From Myxococcota bacterium (GTDB lineage Bacteria; Myxococcota_A; UBA9160; UBA6930): 64,000 nucleotides of DNA. The first letter of the stretch is position 1, and the number at the start of each line of letters is the position of its first letter. The notes beneath the pieces are model-generated. The model had not been told where the DNA came from, did no database searches, and was given only the letters and a program-made list of their open reading frames with translations. The position numbers were made by a program, and so were the translations under genes. Location: assembly GCA_028285625.1 (NCBI GenBank), contig JANQOX010000023.1, positions 1-64,000 of the forward strand, written 5' to 3'. This document shows positions 17,422 through 25,373 of this stretch, in pieces.

Positions 17422-17579
17422 CGGGACTCCTCATCGGCGGCGTGCCAGCGAGGCTCCCCCAGGGGCCTGCCTACCGCTCGTTAAGTAAACGCACCCTACC
17501 ACTGGCATCCCGCTGGAGGGAAGCAGAAAGTCACGCCGAGCGTGGGGTAGACCCCCTAGGGCCCGCCGGCCAGGGGTTC

Positions 17580-17598
17580 CCACCGGCGAGACCGGTGG
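17580..17598. terminator. Small perfect hairpin, terminator-like
   Basis: CCACCGG-CGAGA-CCGGTGG forms a 7-bp perfect stem with a 5-nt loop. No T run follows on either strand. It could end transcripts from the tRNA-Cys side or simply be structural. Confidence 0.4.
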
Positions 17599-17625
17599 CG
17601 GGGCCGGGGACGGACGGGTAGCCAG

Positions 17626-17735
17626 GGCCGGAGGCGAGCGGGCGTCGTGCTCAGCTCCGGCGCGGGCGCACCGGGAGGCACGCCTGGCCGGTCACGCGCC
17701 TCCGAATTCCGCGCGCCACCCGCTCGCCTCCGGCC
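17626..17735. repeat. 17-bp perfect inverted repeat with nested stems
   Basis: GGCCGGAGGCGAGCGGG at 17626-17642 is the exact reverse complement of 17719-17735. Inside the 76-nt gap, GGCGCG (17659-17664) pairs with CGCGCC (17712-17717) and GGAGGC (17674-17679) with GCCTCC (17698-17703). The stems nest rather than cross, giving one long branched or rod-like structure. It could be a small mobile repeat or a structured RNA. Confidence 0.65.
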
Positions 17736-17823
17736 TCGGGACTCTGGGGCGCGCGTCGGCCGCCGGTGCCGAGTGGAAGACGCCACCGCTGGGGCCCCTC
17801 GCCACCCACGAGCCCGCGCAGGC

Positions 17824-17990
17824 GGAGGTACGCGCAGCATGGCGCCCGGAAGCACCTCCGCCGGTGCTGGGTGGATGACACCACCGGAGGTGGCCAAAAC
17901 CAAGCTGGAGGCACGCGCAACATGACGCCCGGCAGCCCCTCCGCCGGTGCGGGGTGCATCAGGCCGCCGGAGGTGGACATAAACCAAGCT
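17824..17990. repeat. Two tandem 83/84-bp repeats abutting tRNA-Cys
   Basis: Copies at 17824-17906 and 17907-17990 share the order GGAGG(C/T)ACGCGCA, ATG(G/A)CGCCCGG, CCTCCGCCGGTG, a GGTG(G/C)AT core, CCGGAGGTGG and AACCAAGCT. A third GGAGG begins at 17991 within the 3' acceptor end of tRNA-Cys. Each copy holds an inverted repeat (CCTCCGCCGG with CCGCCGGAGG in the second) with differences between copies in the paired region. There is a weaker degenerate copy near 17760. Confidence 0.7.
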
Positions 17991-18063
17991 GGAGGCGCCG
18001 CCCGGATTCGAACCGGGGATCAGGGATTTGCAGTCCCGTGCCTTACCACTTGGCCACGGCGCC
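17990..18063 (-). tRNA. tRNA-Cys (anticodon GCA)
   Basis: A 74-nt minus-strand cloverleaf: acceptor GGCGCCG/CGGCGCC, anticodon loop CTGCAAA (GCA, cysteine), T loop GGTTCGAATCC, CCA encoded. The encoded CCA is directly continued by the first of the tandem repeats downstream. Confidence 0.97.
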
Positions 18064-18201
18064 CAGCTGAGCCCGCCGGATCGCGAGAAACCGGCCGGAT
18101 TCGAGGGGGTACCCCTCCCCCGCCCGGCCGTCAATTGGCGAGCCCTCCCGGGTCGGCCATCCCCGGCCGCCACCGCCGGCCCATGGTACGGTGCGGCGGC
18201 T

Positions 18202-18570
18202 TTGAGCTGGGTGCTCGTCTTCGTGTTCGGTGGCGCAGGGGCCTTGGCCCGGGTGGGCATCGCCCACCTCTTGCCCGTGCGCGATCTGCCCTGGGCGACC
18301 CTGCTGGTGAACGTCGTGGGCTGCCTGCTGATCGGCGTGATCCTCGAGCTGGTGTCCGAGCGCGGCGCGGTCCTGCCCCCTGCCTGGCGGCTGCCGCTGG
18401 CGGGCGGCTTCCTGGGCGGCTTCACCACGTTCTCGGCCTTTGGCCTCGAGACGTTCTCGCTGCTCGAGCAGGGGCGCGGCGGGCTCGCCCTGGGGTACGT
18501 GGCGGCGAGTGTGGTCCTGGGTGTGGTCGCCGTCGCCGTGGGCGTGGTGGCCACCCGCGCGGTGACCTGA
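18202..18570 (+). CDS. crcB: Fluoride ion exporter CrcB/Fluc
   Basis: 122 residues with four hydrophobic spans, the normal size of a Fluc subunit, which works as a dual-topology dimer releasing fluoride from the cytoplasm. Family motifs are clear: GGAGALARVGIAHL at the start, WATLLVNVVGCLLIG with the conserved Asn, and GGFLGGFTTFSAFGLE with the Phe-box and the sodium-site Thr. The TTG start was chosen because it gives the family length; longer readings cross tRNA-Cys. No fluoride riboswitch is visible upstream. Confidence 0.93.
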   Translation: MSWVLVFVFGGAGALARVGIAHLLPVRDLPWATLLVNVVGCLLIGVILELVSERGAVLPPAWRLPLAGGFLGGFTTFSAFGLETFSLLEQGRGGLALGYVAASVVLGVVAVAVGVVATRAVT

Positions 18571-18611
18571 CCCAGGCCACCCGGGGCCGAGGGCGCGTGT
18601 ATCCTCCTGCG

Positions 18612-19874
18612 ATGGCCGTCTCCTACGACCCGTTCGACGCGGCCTACCGGCAGGACCCCTACCCCACCTACCGTGCCCTCCGAGAGCAGGCGCCGGTGCA
18701 CTGGGCCGAGGGCACGGGGGTGTTCTGCGTCTCGCACTACGACGACGTCGTTGCAGTGCTTCGCCAACCCCAGCGCTTCTCGTCCGAGGCCATGCGTACG
18801 GTGATGATGCCACGCGGGCTGGCCCAGGCTTCGCTCGGGCAGAAGCTGCGCGCCCTGGCCACCTTCGTCTGGAAGGGCCGGGTCAACCCCTTCCGGCGTC
18901 AGATCCCGCGCAACCTGATCACCGAAGACCCGCCCCATCACGATGTGATGCGCGCGGTGGTGAACCGGGGTTTCACGCCGCGGCGCATCGAGGGCTGGCG
19001 CAAGCGCGCCGAAGAGATCGTCTCCAGCCGCATCGCGGCACTGCGCGACGACGGGCCGTTCGACGTGATCGCCGACCTGGCGATCCCGCTGCCGGTGACG
19101 CTGATCGCGGAGATGCTCGGCATCCCGCCCGAACGCCGACACGACTTCAAGCGCTGGAGCGACGCCATCGTCAGCCAGGCCACGGGGTCGGGACGCGACG
19201 CGTTTCCGATGGCGATGATCGAGAGCGTCTCGGAGCTCTACGGCTACCTGCGCGGGGTGGTGGCCGAGCGCCGCCGGAGGCCCACCGACGACCTGATCGG
19301 GTTGATCGTGACGGCCCAGGAGAACGACGACGCCGTGCTGCAGGCCCCCGAGGTGCTGCAGTTCGTGCTGCTGCTGCTCGTGGCCGGCAACGAGACCACG
19401 ACGAACCTGATCGGCAATGCCGTGTGCGCGTTGCTGCGGCACCCCGACGCGCTGGCCTGGGTCGCGGCCGACCCCGGTCGCATCCCCGCATTGGTGGAGG
19501 AGACCCTGCGCTGGGATCCGCCCGTCCAGTACGTGTTTCGCACGGCGCGTGAGGACACCGAGATCCGCGGTACCCCGATCGCCCGCGGCGACATCGTGTG
19601 CGCGATCCTGGCGTCGGCCAATCGAGACGAGGCGCGCTTTGCGAGTGGCGACCGCTTCGACCCGAGCGGCGATCCGCGCGGCCACCTGGGCTTCGGCCTG
19701 GGCGTGCACTTCTGCCTGGGCGCATCGCTGGCGCGGCTCGAGGCGGCCGCCGCACTCACCGCACTGGTGCCGCAGCTGCCGCGGATGCAGCGTGCGACCG
19801 AAGGGCCGCTCGACCTGGTCGACTCGTTCCTGGTTCGCGGCCCCGCGGAGCTGGTCCTGGTGCCGAAGGGCTGA
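18612..19874 (+). CDS. Cytochrome P450
   Basis: 420 residues of a soluble bacterial P450 mono-oxygenase. Landmarks: the I-helix oxygen-activating AGNETTT, the K-helix ETLR (ExxR), and the haem loop FGLGVHFCLG with Cys368 as axial ligand. The N-terminus (YDPFDAAYRQDPYPTYRALRE) and TEDPPHHDVMRAVVNRGFTP fit bacterial CYP families acting on steroids, terpenes or fatty acids. No ferredoxin or reductase gene is adjacent. It lies 41 nt after crcB on the same strand, probably unrelated in function. The substrate is unknown. Confidence 0.93.
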   Translation: MAVSYDPFDAAYRQDPYPTYRALREQAPVHWAEGTGVFCVSHYDDVVAVLRQPQRFSSEAMRTVMMPRGLAQASLGQKLRALATFVWKGRVNPFRRQIPRNLITEDPPHHDVMRAVVNRGFTPRRIEGWRKRAEEIVSSRIAALRDDGPFDVIADLAIPLPVTLIAEMLGIPPERRHDFKRWSDAIVSQATGSGRDAFPMAMIESVSELYGYLRGVVAERRRRPTDDLIGLIVTAQENDDAVLQAPEVLQFVLLLLVAGNETTTNLIGNAVCALLRHPDALAWVAADPGRIPALVEETLRWDPPVQYVFRTAREDTEIRGTPIARGDIVCAILASANRDEARFASGDRFDPSGDPRGHLGFGLGVHFCLGASLARLEAAAALTALVPQLPRMQRATEGPLDLVDSFLVRGPAELVLVPKG

Positions 19875-19910
19875 TGCGCCGTCGCGCGCTCGGGGCGTAG
19901 GATCCGCCTG

Positions 19911-19932
19911 GCCGGGCGTAGCATCGCCCGGC
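19911..19932. terminator. Bidirectional hairpin between convergent genes
   Basis: GCCGGGCG-TAGCAT-CGCCCGGC is a perfect 8-bp stem with a 6-nt loop, placed between the P450 stop and the EpsI-like stop. It lacks a T tract, so termination strength is uncertain. Confidence 0.55.
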
Positions 19933-19950
19933 GGGGTCGACAGGTTGGGA

Positions 19951-20607
19951 TCAGCCGGGGTCGCAGGCCGCGTGGTAGGTGCGCGCGCTCTCGAGCAGCC
20001 ACGACTCCACGGCGCGTCGCGCCTCGTCTGCCCGCGAGGGAACCACTCGCGCCCAGGCCAGGTAGATGGTCATGGGAAGCCGGCCCAGCACGGTCTGCTT
20101 GGGTGCCGACAGCAGTTGGGCACGGATCGGATCCCGCACCGGGCGCCCGTCGTACATCAGCACGTAGCCCGCCACCGGGATGCGCTGGTTCGAGCCCACG
20201 GTCTTCTCGATGTGCACCCAGTGGATCGGGAGCCCCTCCCCACCGTCGTCGGCCAGCTCGACCTCCGTCACCAGCGACTGCCCGCCGGTGACGAGACCCC
20301 GCGCAGGCTTGTGGTAGACGCGGCGCGGGTGGAAGGAGCGGTTCACCACGTACTCCACTTCGAACCCGTCGACGCGGTCGCGGCCCGCGGCGCGCCCCCG
20401 GTCGGCGTGCTCACCCACCTTGCCGAGCTCGCCACGCATGGGCGCCATGCGGCTCGACGCCGGGTACAGGGCCTCGGGCTGCCGGCAATCGCGCGCCTCG
20501 TACCGCCCCGACCAGTGGACGAGGGTGGGAACGGCGATCAGCAGGCTCAGGAGCGCGAGGTGGACGGCATAGCGGCGGGAGACTCCGACCACTCTGGCGA
20601 CCTCCAT
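19951..20607 (-). CDS. EpsI-like exosortase-associated protein
   Basis: 218 residues with one N-terminal membrane span (YAVHLALLSLLIAVPTLVHW) and a periplasmic domain containing FEVEYVVNRSFHPRRVYHK and HWVHIEKTVGSNQRIPVAGYVL. Its place directly after an exosortase, with a 61-nt overlap from the chosen ATG, and its single-span topology and size match EpsI/DUF3485 partners of PEP-CTERM systems. The usual HSPxxC motif is not visible; HPRRVYHKP stands at the comparable place. Membership of the EpsI family is therefore inferred mainly from context. It probably helps the exosortase process or handle its targets. Confidence 0.6.
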   Translation of the reverse strand: MEVARVVGVSRRYAVHLALLSLLIAVPTLVHWSGRYEARDCRQPEALYPASSRMAPMRGELGKVGEHADRGRAAGRDRVDGFEVEYVVNRSFHPRRVYHKPARGLVTGGQSLVTEVELADDGGEGLPIHWVHIEKTVGSNQRIPVAGYVLMYDGRPVRDPIRAQLLSAPKQTVLGRLPMTIYLAWARVVPSRADEARRAVESWLLESARTYHAACDPG

Positions 20608-21449
20608 CGGCCCATGTCCGCGAGCCCCCAGAGCGCTGCGAACGCGATCATGAACGTCGCCCACCCGGAGGCCGGGTGGAGCCAGGAGTCGAGCAACTCG
20701 TTGCCGTTGGGGAACTTGAGCAGGAGCCCGAGGAAGACGATGCGCGCGATGTTGGCGGCGAGGGCGACGGGCACCGCGGCCAGCATCAGCAGGATGCGGC
20801 TTCGCCACGTCTCGCTCAGGTAGGCGAGTACGACGGCCACGGTGACCGACGCATAGAGGGTCGAGAACCCGCTGCACGCGGTTGCGACCCAGAGCACACC
20901 CTCGGGCAGGTGGATGTAGAAGCCCTCCACGTACGAGGGCTGGCCGACCGTGTGGTACACCCAGCCGACGCCCGTGATCGCCACGTTGCGCAGGGCCAGG
21001 TGCACGGGCTCGAGAAACGCCTCCGGAATCGGCAGCATGAAGAACGAGAGCACCCAGGGCAGCAGCAGCACCTTCGTGCGCGAGGGCCCGAGGGTGAGCA
21101 GCGAGATGCCGGGCAGCGCCAGCAGGATCGCGAAGGCGGCGAGCAGATCGGTGCGGATGGCCGCGTCGAAGGCCACCAGCAGCAGCGCCGGGATCAGGAT
21201 CGCGAACCCCCAGGCCGAGGGCTCTTCGTTCTTGACCGGGTGCTCGCGCAGCGCGTTGGTCGCCAGCACCCCGACCAGCACCGGCACCATGATGCCGTGT
21301 CCGTTGCTGTAGACGCTCTCGGTCCACTGATGCAGCAGGAAGGCGAACGTCGGCACCGCGGCGAGCGTGAGCGGCACCAACCAGATCAGGTGGGGCAGGA
21401 TCGCGTCGAGCCGGCGTGTGGGCGTCGTGCTGGCGGCGGTCGTAGCCAT
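20547..21449 (-). CDS. Exosortase (PEP-CTERM transpeptidase family)
   Basis: 300 residues with about eight hydrophobic spans. It matches the exosortase family: YSNGHGIMVPVLVGVL near residue 47 (the YSHG-P region), then the catalytic Cys192 in ATACSGFSTLYA, Arg236 in ALAANIARIVFLG and His258 in HPASGWATF. This Cys-Arg-His set is the proposed triad. The enzyme cuts C-terminal sorting signals of exported proteins at the cytoplasmic membrane, usually for delivery to exopolysaccharide-linked surfaces. No exopolysaccharide genes flank it. A candidate substrate with a VPAPA tail lies at 42232-42990. Confidence 0.9.
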   Translation of the reverse strand: MATTAASTTPTRRLDAILPHLIWLVPLTLAAVPTFAFLLHQWTESVYSNGHGIMVPVLVGVLATNALREHPVKNEEPSAWGFAILIPALLLVAFDAAIRTDLLAAFAILLALPGISLLTLGPSRTKVLLLPWVLSFFMLPIPEAFLEPVHLALRNVAITGVGWVYHTVGQPSYVEGFYIHLPEGVLWVATACSGFSTLYASVTVAVVLAYLSETWRSRILLMLAAVPVALAANIARIVFLGLLLKFPNGNELLDSWLHPASGWATFMIAFAALWGLADMGRWRSPEWSESPAAMPSTSRS

Positions 21450-21490
21450 GGAGCCTGGTACGTGCCTCCCAGGAGTCGGGTTCTCAGCGT

Positions 21491-21507
21491 ACCCCCCGAC
21501 GGGGGGT
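21491..21507. terminator. Hairpin between DUF1285 gene and exosortase
   Basis: ACCCCCC-GAC-GGGGGGT is a perfect 7-bp stem with a 3-nt loop, followed on the plus strand by CGTTTT. On the minus strand it lies 5 nt after the DUF1285 stop and may separate the complex I/lipoate series from the exosortase pair. Confidence 0.5.
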
Positions 21508-21512
21508 CGTTT

Positions 21513-22022
21513 TCAGGTGATCCCGGACGGCGGATCGAATGCCCCCGAGGGTAGCAGGACGTCCCCACCGGACAGGGGCAGAACCAGCCCCTCCCCGGGC
21601 TCATCGGCAGGCTCCACGGCCTGCAAGAGGGCCGCGTGGGGCCCGTGGAGAAACCGCGCCAACAGGCCCCCAGGAGCCAGACCGGGCTTCACGCGGCAGA
21701 GCAACGCCCCATCCCGGGGCGACGTGTGAAGCGTCTCCCCCTGCAGCGGCTCGGAGGTGCCGTCGGAGAGGTGGAGGGTACCCGCCGGCAGGTCCACCGC
21801 CCGCACGAAGAAACCGGCCTCCTCGACCACGACCTGGCCGCGAAAGTGCTGCAGGGTGACGACGTAGGCGTCCTCGTCCGGCAGGTAACGCACCGAACGC
21901 TCGAAGTGCTCGCGCAGCCGTCGATTTCGGATCGGCTGGCCCTCGTGGGTGAAGCGGCCGTCGTGATGCAGCACCAGCCCAAAGGGTCGCAGCGGGGGCG
22001 GGCCGGTCGACGGGGCGCTCAC
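21513..22022 (-). CDS. DUF1285-like protein
   Basis: 169 residues, soluble, GTG start. The segment LVLHHDGRFTHEGQPIRNRRL, followed by EDAYVVTLQHFRGQVVVEEAGFFVRAVDL, resembles DUF1285 proteins, small beta-rich proteins of unknown biochemical role. No catalytic residues can be assigned. It lies 40 nt downstream of nuoD on the same strand and is the last gene of that series. Confidence 0.7.
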   Translation of the reverse strand: MSAPSTGPPPLRPFGLVLHHDGRFTHEGQPIRNRRLREHFERSVRYLPDEDAYVVTLQHFRGQVVVEEAGFFVRAVDLPAGTLHLSDGTSEPLQGETLHTSPRDGALLCRVKPGLAPGGLLARFLHGPHAALLQAVEPADEPGEGLVLPLSGGDVLLPSGAFDPPSGIT

Positions 22023-22062
22023 GTCACGGCCCCCGCCCGCGCATCCTCCCGCCCGCGGGGTC

Positions 22063-23277
22063 CTAGCGGTCGCACTCGCCGCCGATCATGTTCAGGAAGT
22101 CGAAGGTCGGGATCAGGTCCGCCAGCATCGCGCCTCGCACCATCAGCGGCAGCGGCGCCATGTGGACGAAGCTCGGCGGGCGGCAGCGCACCTTCACGGG
22201 TCGCGCACCGCCATCCGAGACGAGGTAGAAGCCCAGTTCGCCGTTGGCCGACTCGATCGCGAAGTAGCCCTCGCCGGCGGGCACCTGCGGCCCGTCGGTC
22301 ACCGACTTGAACTGCTGGATCATTTCTTCCATGCGCGTGAACACGCGGCCCTTGGCGGGCCAGCGCACGGCCGGGTCGTCGACGTCGACCGGAGCGGGCC
22401 CCAGGCGACCGAGCCTGGCCATGCACTGGTCGGCGATGCGCAGGCTCTGGTGCATCTCGGCCACGCACACCAGGTAGCGGTCGTAGTTGTCGCCGACCTC
22501 GCCCACCGGCACGTCGAAGTCGACCTGATCGTACACCAGGTACGGCTCGTCCTTGCGCAGATCGAGCGGCACGCCCACCGCGCGCAGCACCGGGCCGGTC
22601 ACGGCGTAGCGCAGGCAGTCTTCGCGCGAGATCACGCCGGTGTCGCGCAGGCGGTCCACGAAGATGCGGTTGCGCGTCACCACCCGCTCGAAGTCGCGAA
22701 GCAGCGTGCGGATCTTCGCCGAGATCTCCTCGTAGGCGGCGGGAAACGCCTCGGGGAGATCGTGCTTCACCCCGCCGATGCGCACGTAGTTCGACGTGAC
22801 GCGCGCGCCACAGAGCATCTCCTGCAGATCCCAACACAGCTCGCGCGCCTCGATGCCATACAGGAACGGCGTCATCGCCTGCAGCTCGAGGCACGCCGCG
22901 CCACAACGGGTCAGGTGATCGCCCAGACGCGATAGCTCGCTCGCGAGGACGCGCAGCCACTGGCAGCGTTCGGGGGTCTCGATCCCCAGCAGCTTCTCGA
23001 CCGCCATCACGTAGCCCGTGTTGCACAGGATGGCCGAGTTGTAGTTCAGCCGGTCGGTGTAGGGGATCGCCTGGTACCACGATCCGCTCTCGCACTCCTT
23101 CTCGAAGCCGCGGTGCAGGTAGCCCACCTGGGGTTCGAGGTCGACGATCGTCTCCCCGTCGAGTTCGATCAAGAACTTGACCGTGCCGTGGGTCGCCGGA
23201 TGCGACGGCCCCATGTTGAGGACCTGGTGCTCCGCGTGCAGGTCGGAGCGCGGACGCGCGCGAGCGCCTTCGGCCAT
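22063..23277 (-). CDS. nuoD: NADH-quinone oxidoreductase subunit D
   Basis: 404 residues of the 49-kDa-type subunit, which lines the quinone pocket of complex I together with NuoB. Family motifs include LNMGPSHPATHGTVKFLIELDGE, VGYLHRGFEKECE, YTDRLNYNS, FELGVTDGPQ-like QFKSVTDGPQVPAGEGYFAIESANGELGFY in two parts, and the C-terminal FVHMAPLPLMVRGAMLADLI ending in MIGGECDR, the conserved end of the family. Full length. The ATG lies 2 nt after the nuoC stop, so it is translationally coupled to nuoC. Confidence 0.97.
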   Translation of the reverse strand: MAEGARARPRSDLHAEHQVLNMGPSHPATHGTVKFLIELDGETIVDLEPQVGYLHRGFEKECESGSWYQAIPYTDRLNYNSAILCNTGYVMAVEKLLGIETPERCQWLRVLASELSRLGDHLTRCGAACLELQAMTPFLYGIEARELCWDLQEMLCGARVTSNYVRIGGVKHDLPEAFPAAYEEISAKIRTLLRDFERVVTRNRIFVDRLRDTGVISREDCLRYAVTGPVLRAVGVPLDLRKDEPYLVYDQVDFDVPVGEVGDNYDRYLVCVAEMHQSLRIADQCMARLGRLGPAPVDVDDPAVRWPAKGRVFTRMEEMIQQFKSVTDGPQVPAGEGYFAIESANGELGFYLVSDGGARPVKVRCRPPSFVHMAPLPLMVRGAMLADLIPTFDFLNMIGGECDR

Positions 23278-23279
23278 GG

Positions 23280-23819
23280 CTAGTTGCGCGGCCCCACGAG
23301 CGGCTGCCTGCGGGTCTTGGCGTAGTCCTTGCGCAGGGGGTGGCCCTCGAAGTCGTCGTACAACAGGATGCGCCGCAGGTCGGGGTGACCTTCGAAGTCG
23401 AGGCCGTAGAGGTCGAAGATCTCGCGCTCCATCCAGTTGGCCGAGGCCCAGAGGTCGCAGAGGCTCGGGACCTGCCCCGGGTGTTCCGGGACCGCGGCCC
23501 GCACCCGGAGACGGTGACCCCGCGCCAGGGAATAGAGGTGGTAGACCACCTCGAAGCGCGGCTCTCGAGGCAACCAGTCCACGGCCGTCGCATCCATCAG
23601 CATGTCGAACGCCGCCGCGGGGTCGTCGCGCAACCAGCGCATCACCGGCAGCAGCTGATCGAGGGCCACCACCGCCGTCGCGTCGCCCAGGCGTGCGTGG
23701 GTTTCGAGCACCGCGCGCGGATGGGCCACCAGCAGCTGACCGAGCACGGGCACGCCGTGGTCGCCCGGCCGCTCGGCGGACGCCGTCGTGCGCTCGCCGG
23801 GGCCCTGGCCAGCGGTCAC
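23280..23819 (-). CDS. nuoC: NADH-quinone oxidoreductase subunit C
   Basis: 179 residues, the 30-kDa-type peripheral-arm subunit. Conserved signature at the C-terminal side: FEVVYHLYSLARGHRLRVRA, then NWMEREIFDLYGLDFEGHPDLRRILL and YDDFEGHPLRKDYA, typical of NuoC. It has no fusion to NuoD. The GTG start overlaps the nuoI stop by four bases (GTGA), showing a nuoI-nuoC-nuoD transcript. Confidence 0.96.
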   Translation of the reverse strand: MTAGQGPGERTTASAERPGDHGVPVLGQLLVAHPRAVLETHARLGDATAVVALDQLLPVMRWLRDDPAAAFDMLMDATAVDWLPREPRFEVVYHLYSLARGHRLRVRAAVPEHPGQVPSLCDLWASANWMEREIFDLYGLDFEGHPDLRRILLYDDFEGHPLRKDYAKTRRQPLVGPRN

Positions 23820-24397
23820 CGCGGCCCCCCCGTCGCGCGCGGCGACGCGTCCGCGCGGTCGTAGTCGGCGCGCAGGAACGACAAGCGCCGTGCCAGGGTC
23901 GCCTCGGGGACCAGCAGTCGCTCCATGTCGAAGCGCATGTCCGAGCGCCCGAAGGACGCGATCTCGACGGCTTCGCTCATCACGATCGCCTCTTCCGGGC
24001 ACGCCTCTTCGCACAGCCCACAGAACATGCAGCGCGACATGTCGATGTCGAAGGCGGTGGGTGCGCGCTGCACCGGATCGTCGTCGCGCTCTCCGGCCAC
24101 GATGTCGATGCAGTGCGAGGGGCAGGCGAACTCGCACAGACCGCAGGCCACGCAGCGCGGTCGGCCGTGTGCATCCTCGACGAGCACCGGCATCCCGCGA
24201 AACGCGTCGGGATACTGCACGCGCTCTTCGGGGTACTGCACGACGAAGGCGCGCCGCCGGCCGGTGGCGAACCCGATCAGGTTGCGGAAGAAGTGCGCGC
24301 CGGTCGTGACCAGCCCGCGCACGATCATCGGCAGGTAGCGCCGCTCGAGCCAGCCGATCCCGGCCTTGCGCCGAACGGGGACGACGCGGGCGGTCAC
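23816..24397 (-). CDS. nuoI: NADH-quinone oxidoreductase subunit I
   Basis: 193 residues from the chosen GTG. This peripheral subunit carries two 4Fe-4S clusters that relay electrons toward NuoB; both ligand sets are intact (CVACGLCEFACP and CMFCGLCEEACP). The flanks RAFVVQYPEERVQYPDAFRG and SEAVEIASFGRSDMRFDMERLL fit the family. The GTG begins one base after the lipA stop. An ATG at 24451 would overlap lipA by 53 nt and add an atypical N-terminus. Confidence 0.94.
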   Translation of the reverse strand: MTARVVPVRRKAGIGWLERRYLPMIVRGLVTTGAHFFRNLIGFATGRRRAFVVQYPEERVQYPDAFRGMPVLVEDAHGRPRCVACGLCEFACPSHCIDIVAGERDDDPVQRAPTAFDIDMSRCMFCGLCEEACPEEAIVMSEAVEIASFGRSDMRFDMERLLVPEATLARRLSFLRADYDRADASPRATGGPR

Positions 24398-24398
24398 C

Positions 24399-25373
24399 TC
24401 AGTCGGCCCCGCGCCCGGCCAGGCGCTCTGCGTGATAGGAGCTTCGGACAAGGGGCCCCGCCGCCACGTCGGTGAATCCGAGGGCGCGGCCCTGCTCGGC
24501 CCACGCCTCGAACTCCTCGGGTGCCACCCATCGATCCACCGGCAGATGATCGGGCGACGGCCGCAGGTATTGGCCCAGGGTGAGGAGCGTGACGCCGGCT
24601 TCGCGCAGATCGCGCAGGGTCTGCGCGATCTCGCCCTCCCGCTCGCCCATGCCGAGAATCAGGCCACTCTTGGTCGGGATGTCCGGGCGCAACGAGCCCG
24701 CGGACCGCAGGACCCCGAGCGATCGCGCGTAGCTCGCAGCGGGCCGCACCACCCGCTGCAGCCGCTCCACCGTCTCGAGGTTGTGGTTCAACACGTCCGG
24801 CCCGGCGTCGAGCACCGTCTGCAGCGCATGCTCGTCGCCGCCGTAGTCGGCGATCAGCACCTCGATCCCGGTCTCGGGACAGCGCCGTCGCAGCGCGCGC
24901 ACCGTGGTGGCCATGTGGCCGGCCCCGCCATCGGACAGATCGTCGCGTGCGACGCAGGTGATCACGGCGAAGGCGAGACCCAGCTCGGCCACCGCCGCCG
25001 CCACGCGCCCGGGCTCGAAGGGGTCGAGCGCGCTGGGGCGCCCGGTGGCCACGTCGCAGAAACCACAGCGGCGGGTGCAGTCCCCGCCGCCGATCATGAA
25101 CGTCGCCGTGCCGCGGCTCCAGCACTCACTCTTGTTCGGGCAGCTCGCCGCGCTGCAGACGGTGTGCAGCCCCTGATCCGCCACCAACGCCGCGATGCGC
25201 GAAGCCTCGTCGTTCTGGGTGAGCTTCACCTTGAGCCACGGCGGCCTGCCCTCGCGGGCGACCGGTACCTGTCGGTTGACGGCCGGCCGCGCCACGCGCT
25301 CGCGGCGAGCCGGGATCGCCTCCCCCGGCGCGCTCGCCGACACTGCGAGATCCCTGACCTCGGCGTCGCTCAT
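24399..25373 (-). CDS. lipA: Lipoyl synthase
   Basis: 324 residues. A radical-SAM enzyme that inserts two sulfurs into protein-bound octanoyl groups to make lipoyl cofactors. Both cluster sites are complete: auxiliary cluster Cys73, Cys78, Cys84 (TVCSAASCPNKSECW) and radical-SAM CX3CX2C Cys99, Cys103, Cys106 (GDCTRRCGFCDV). TKSGLILGMGE and the C-terminal RSSY also fit the family. The ATG overlaps the lipB stop (ATGA). It serves the nearby E2 protein, which has a lipoyl domain. Confidence 0.97.
   Translation of the reverse strand: MSDAEVRDLAVSASAPGEAIPARRERVARPAVNRQVPVAREGRPPWLKVKLTQNDEASRIAALVADQGLHTVCSAASCPNKSECWSRGTATFMIGGGDCTRRCGFCDVATGRPSALDPFEPGRVAAAVAELGLAFAVITCVARDDLSDGGAGHMATTVRALRRRCPETGIEVLIADYGGDEHALQTVLDAGPDVLNHNLETVERLQRVVRPAASYARSLGVLRSAGSLRPDIPTKSGLILGMGEREGEIAQTLRDLREAGVTLLTLGQYLRPSPDHLPVDRWVAPEEFEAWAEQGRALGFTDVAAGPLVRSSYHAERLAGRGAD

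Larger units (their letters stand above)
17422..17989. other. Repeat-rich intergenic region between the surface-protein operon and tRNA-Cys
   Basis: A 568-nt stretch with no credible protein gene. It contains a short AT-richer patch on the minus strand (TTTACTTAAC near 17485) that may belong to the promoter of the gene at 17421, a small hairpin, a long inverted repeat and two tandem repeats, each listed separately. Open frames here are random by-products of high GC. Confidence 0.6.

Noticed and set aside
14083-17484. A 1133-residue open frame on the plus strand
   Set aside because: It runs antisense to the HAF/MopE and secreted-protein genes, has no domain, and is an artefact of periodic, GC-rich repeats.
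17651-17980. A 109-residue minus-strand frame over the tandem repeats
   Set aside because: It encodes the repeats themselves (Pro/Ala/Gly-rich) without start signal or family; treated as non-coding.
17556-18063. Genomic-island attachment site at tRNA-Cys
   Set aside because: Repeats touch the tRNA end, but there is no integrase, no distant direct repeat of the tRNA end and the neighbours look native.
18064-18201. Possible fluoride riboswitch before crcB
   Set aside because: I could not find the conserved core elements of the fluoride riboswitch in this short leader.
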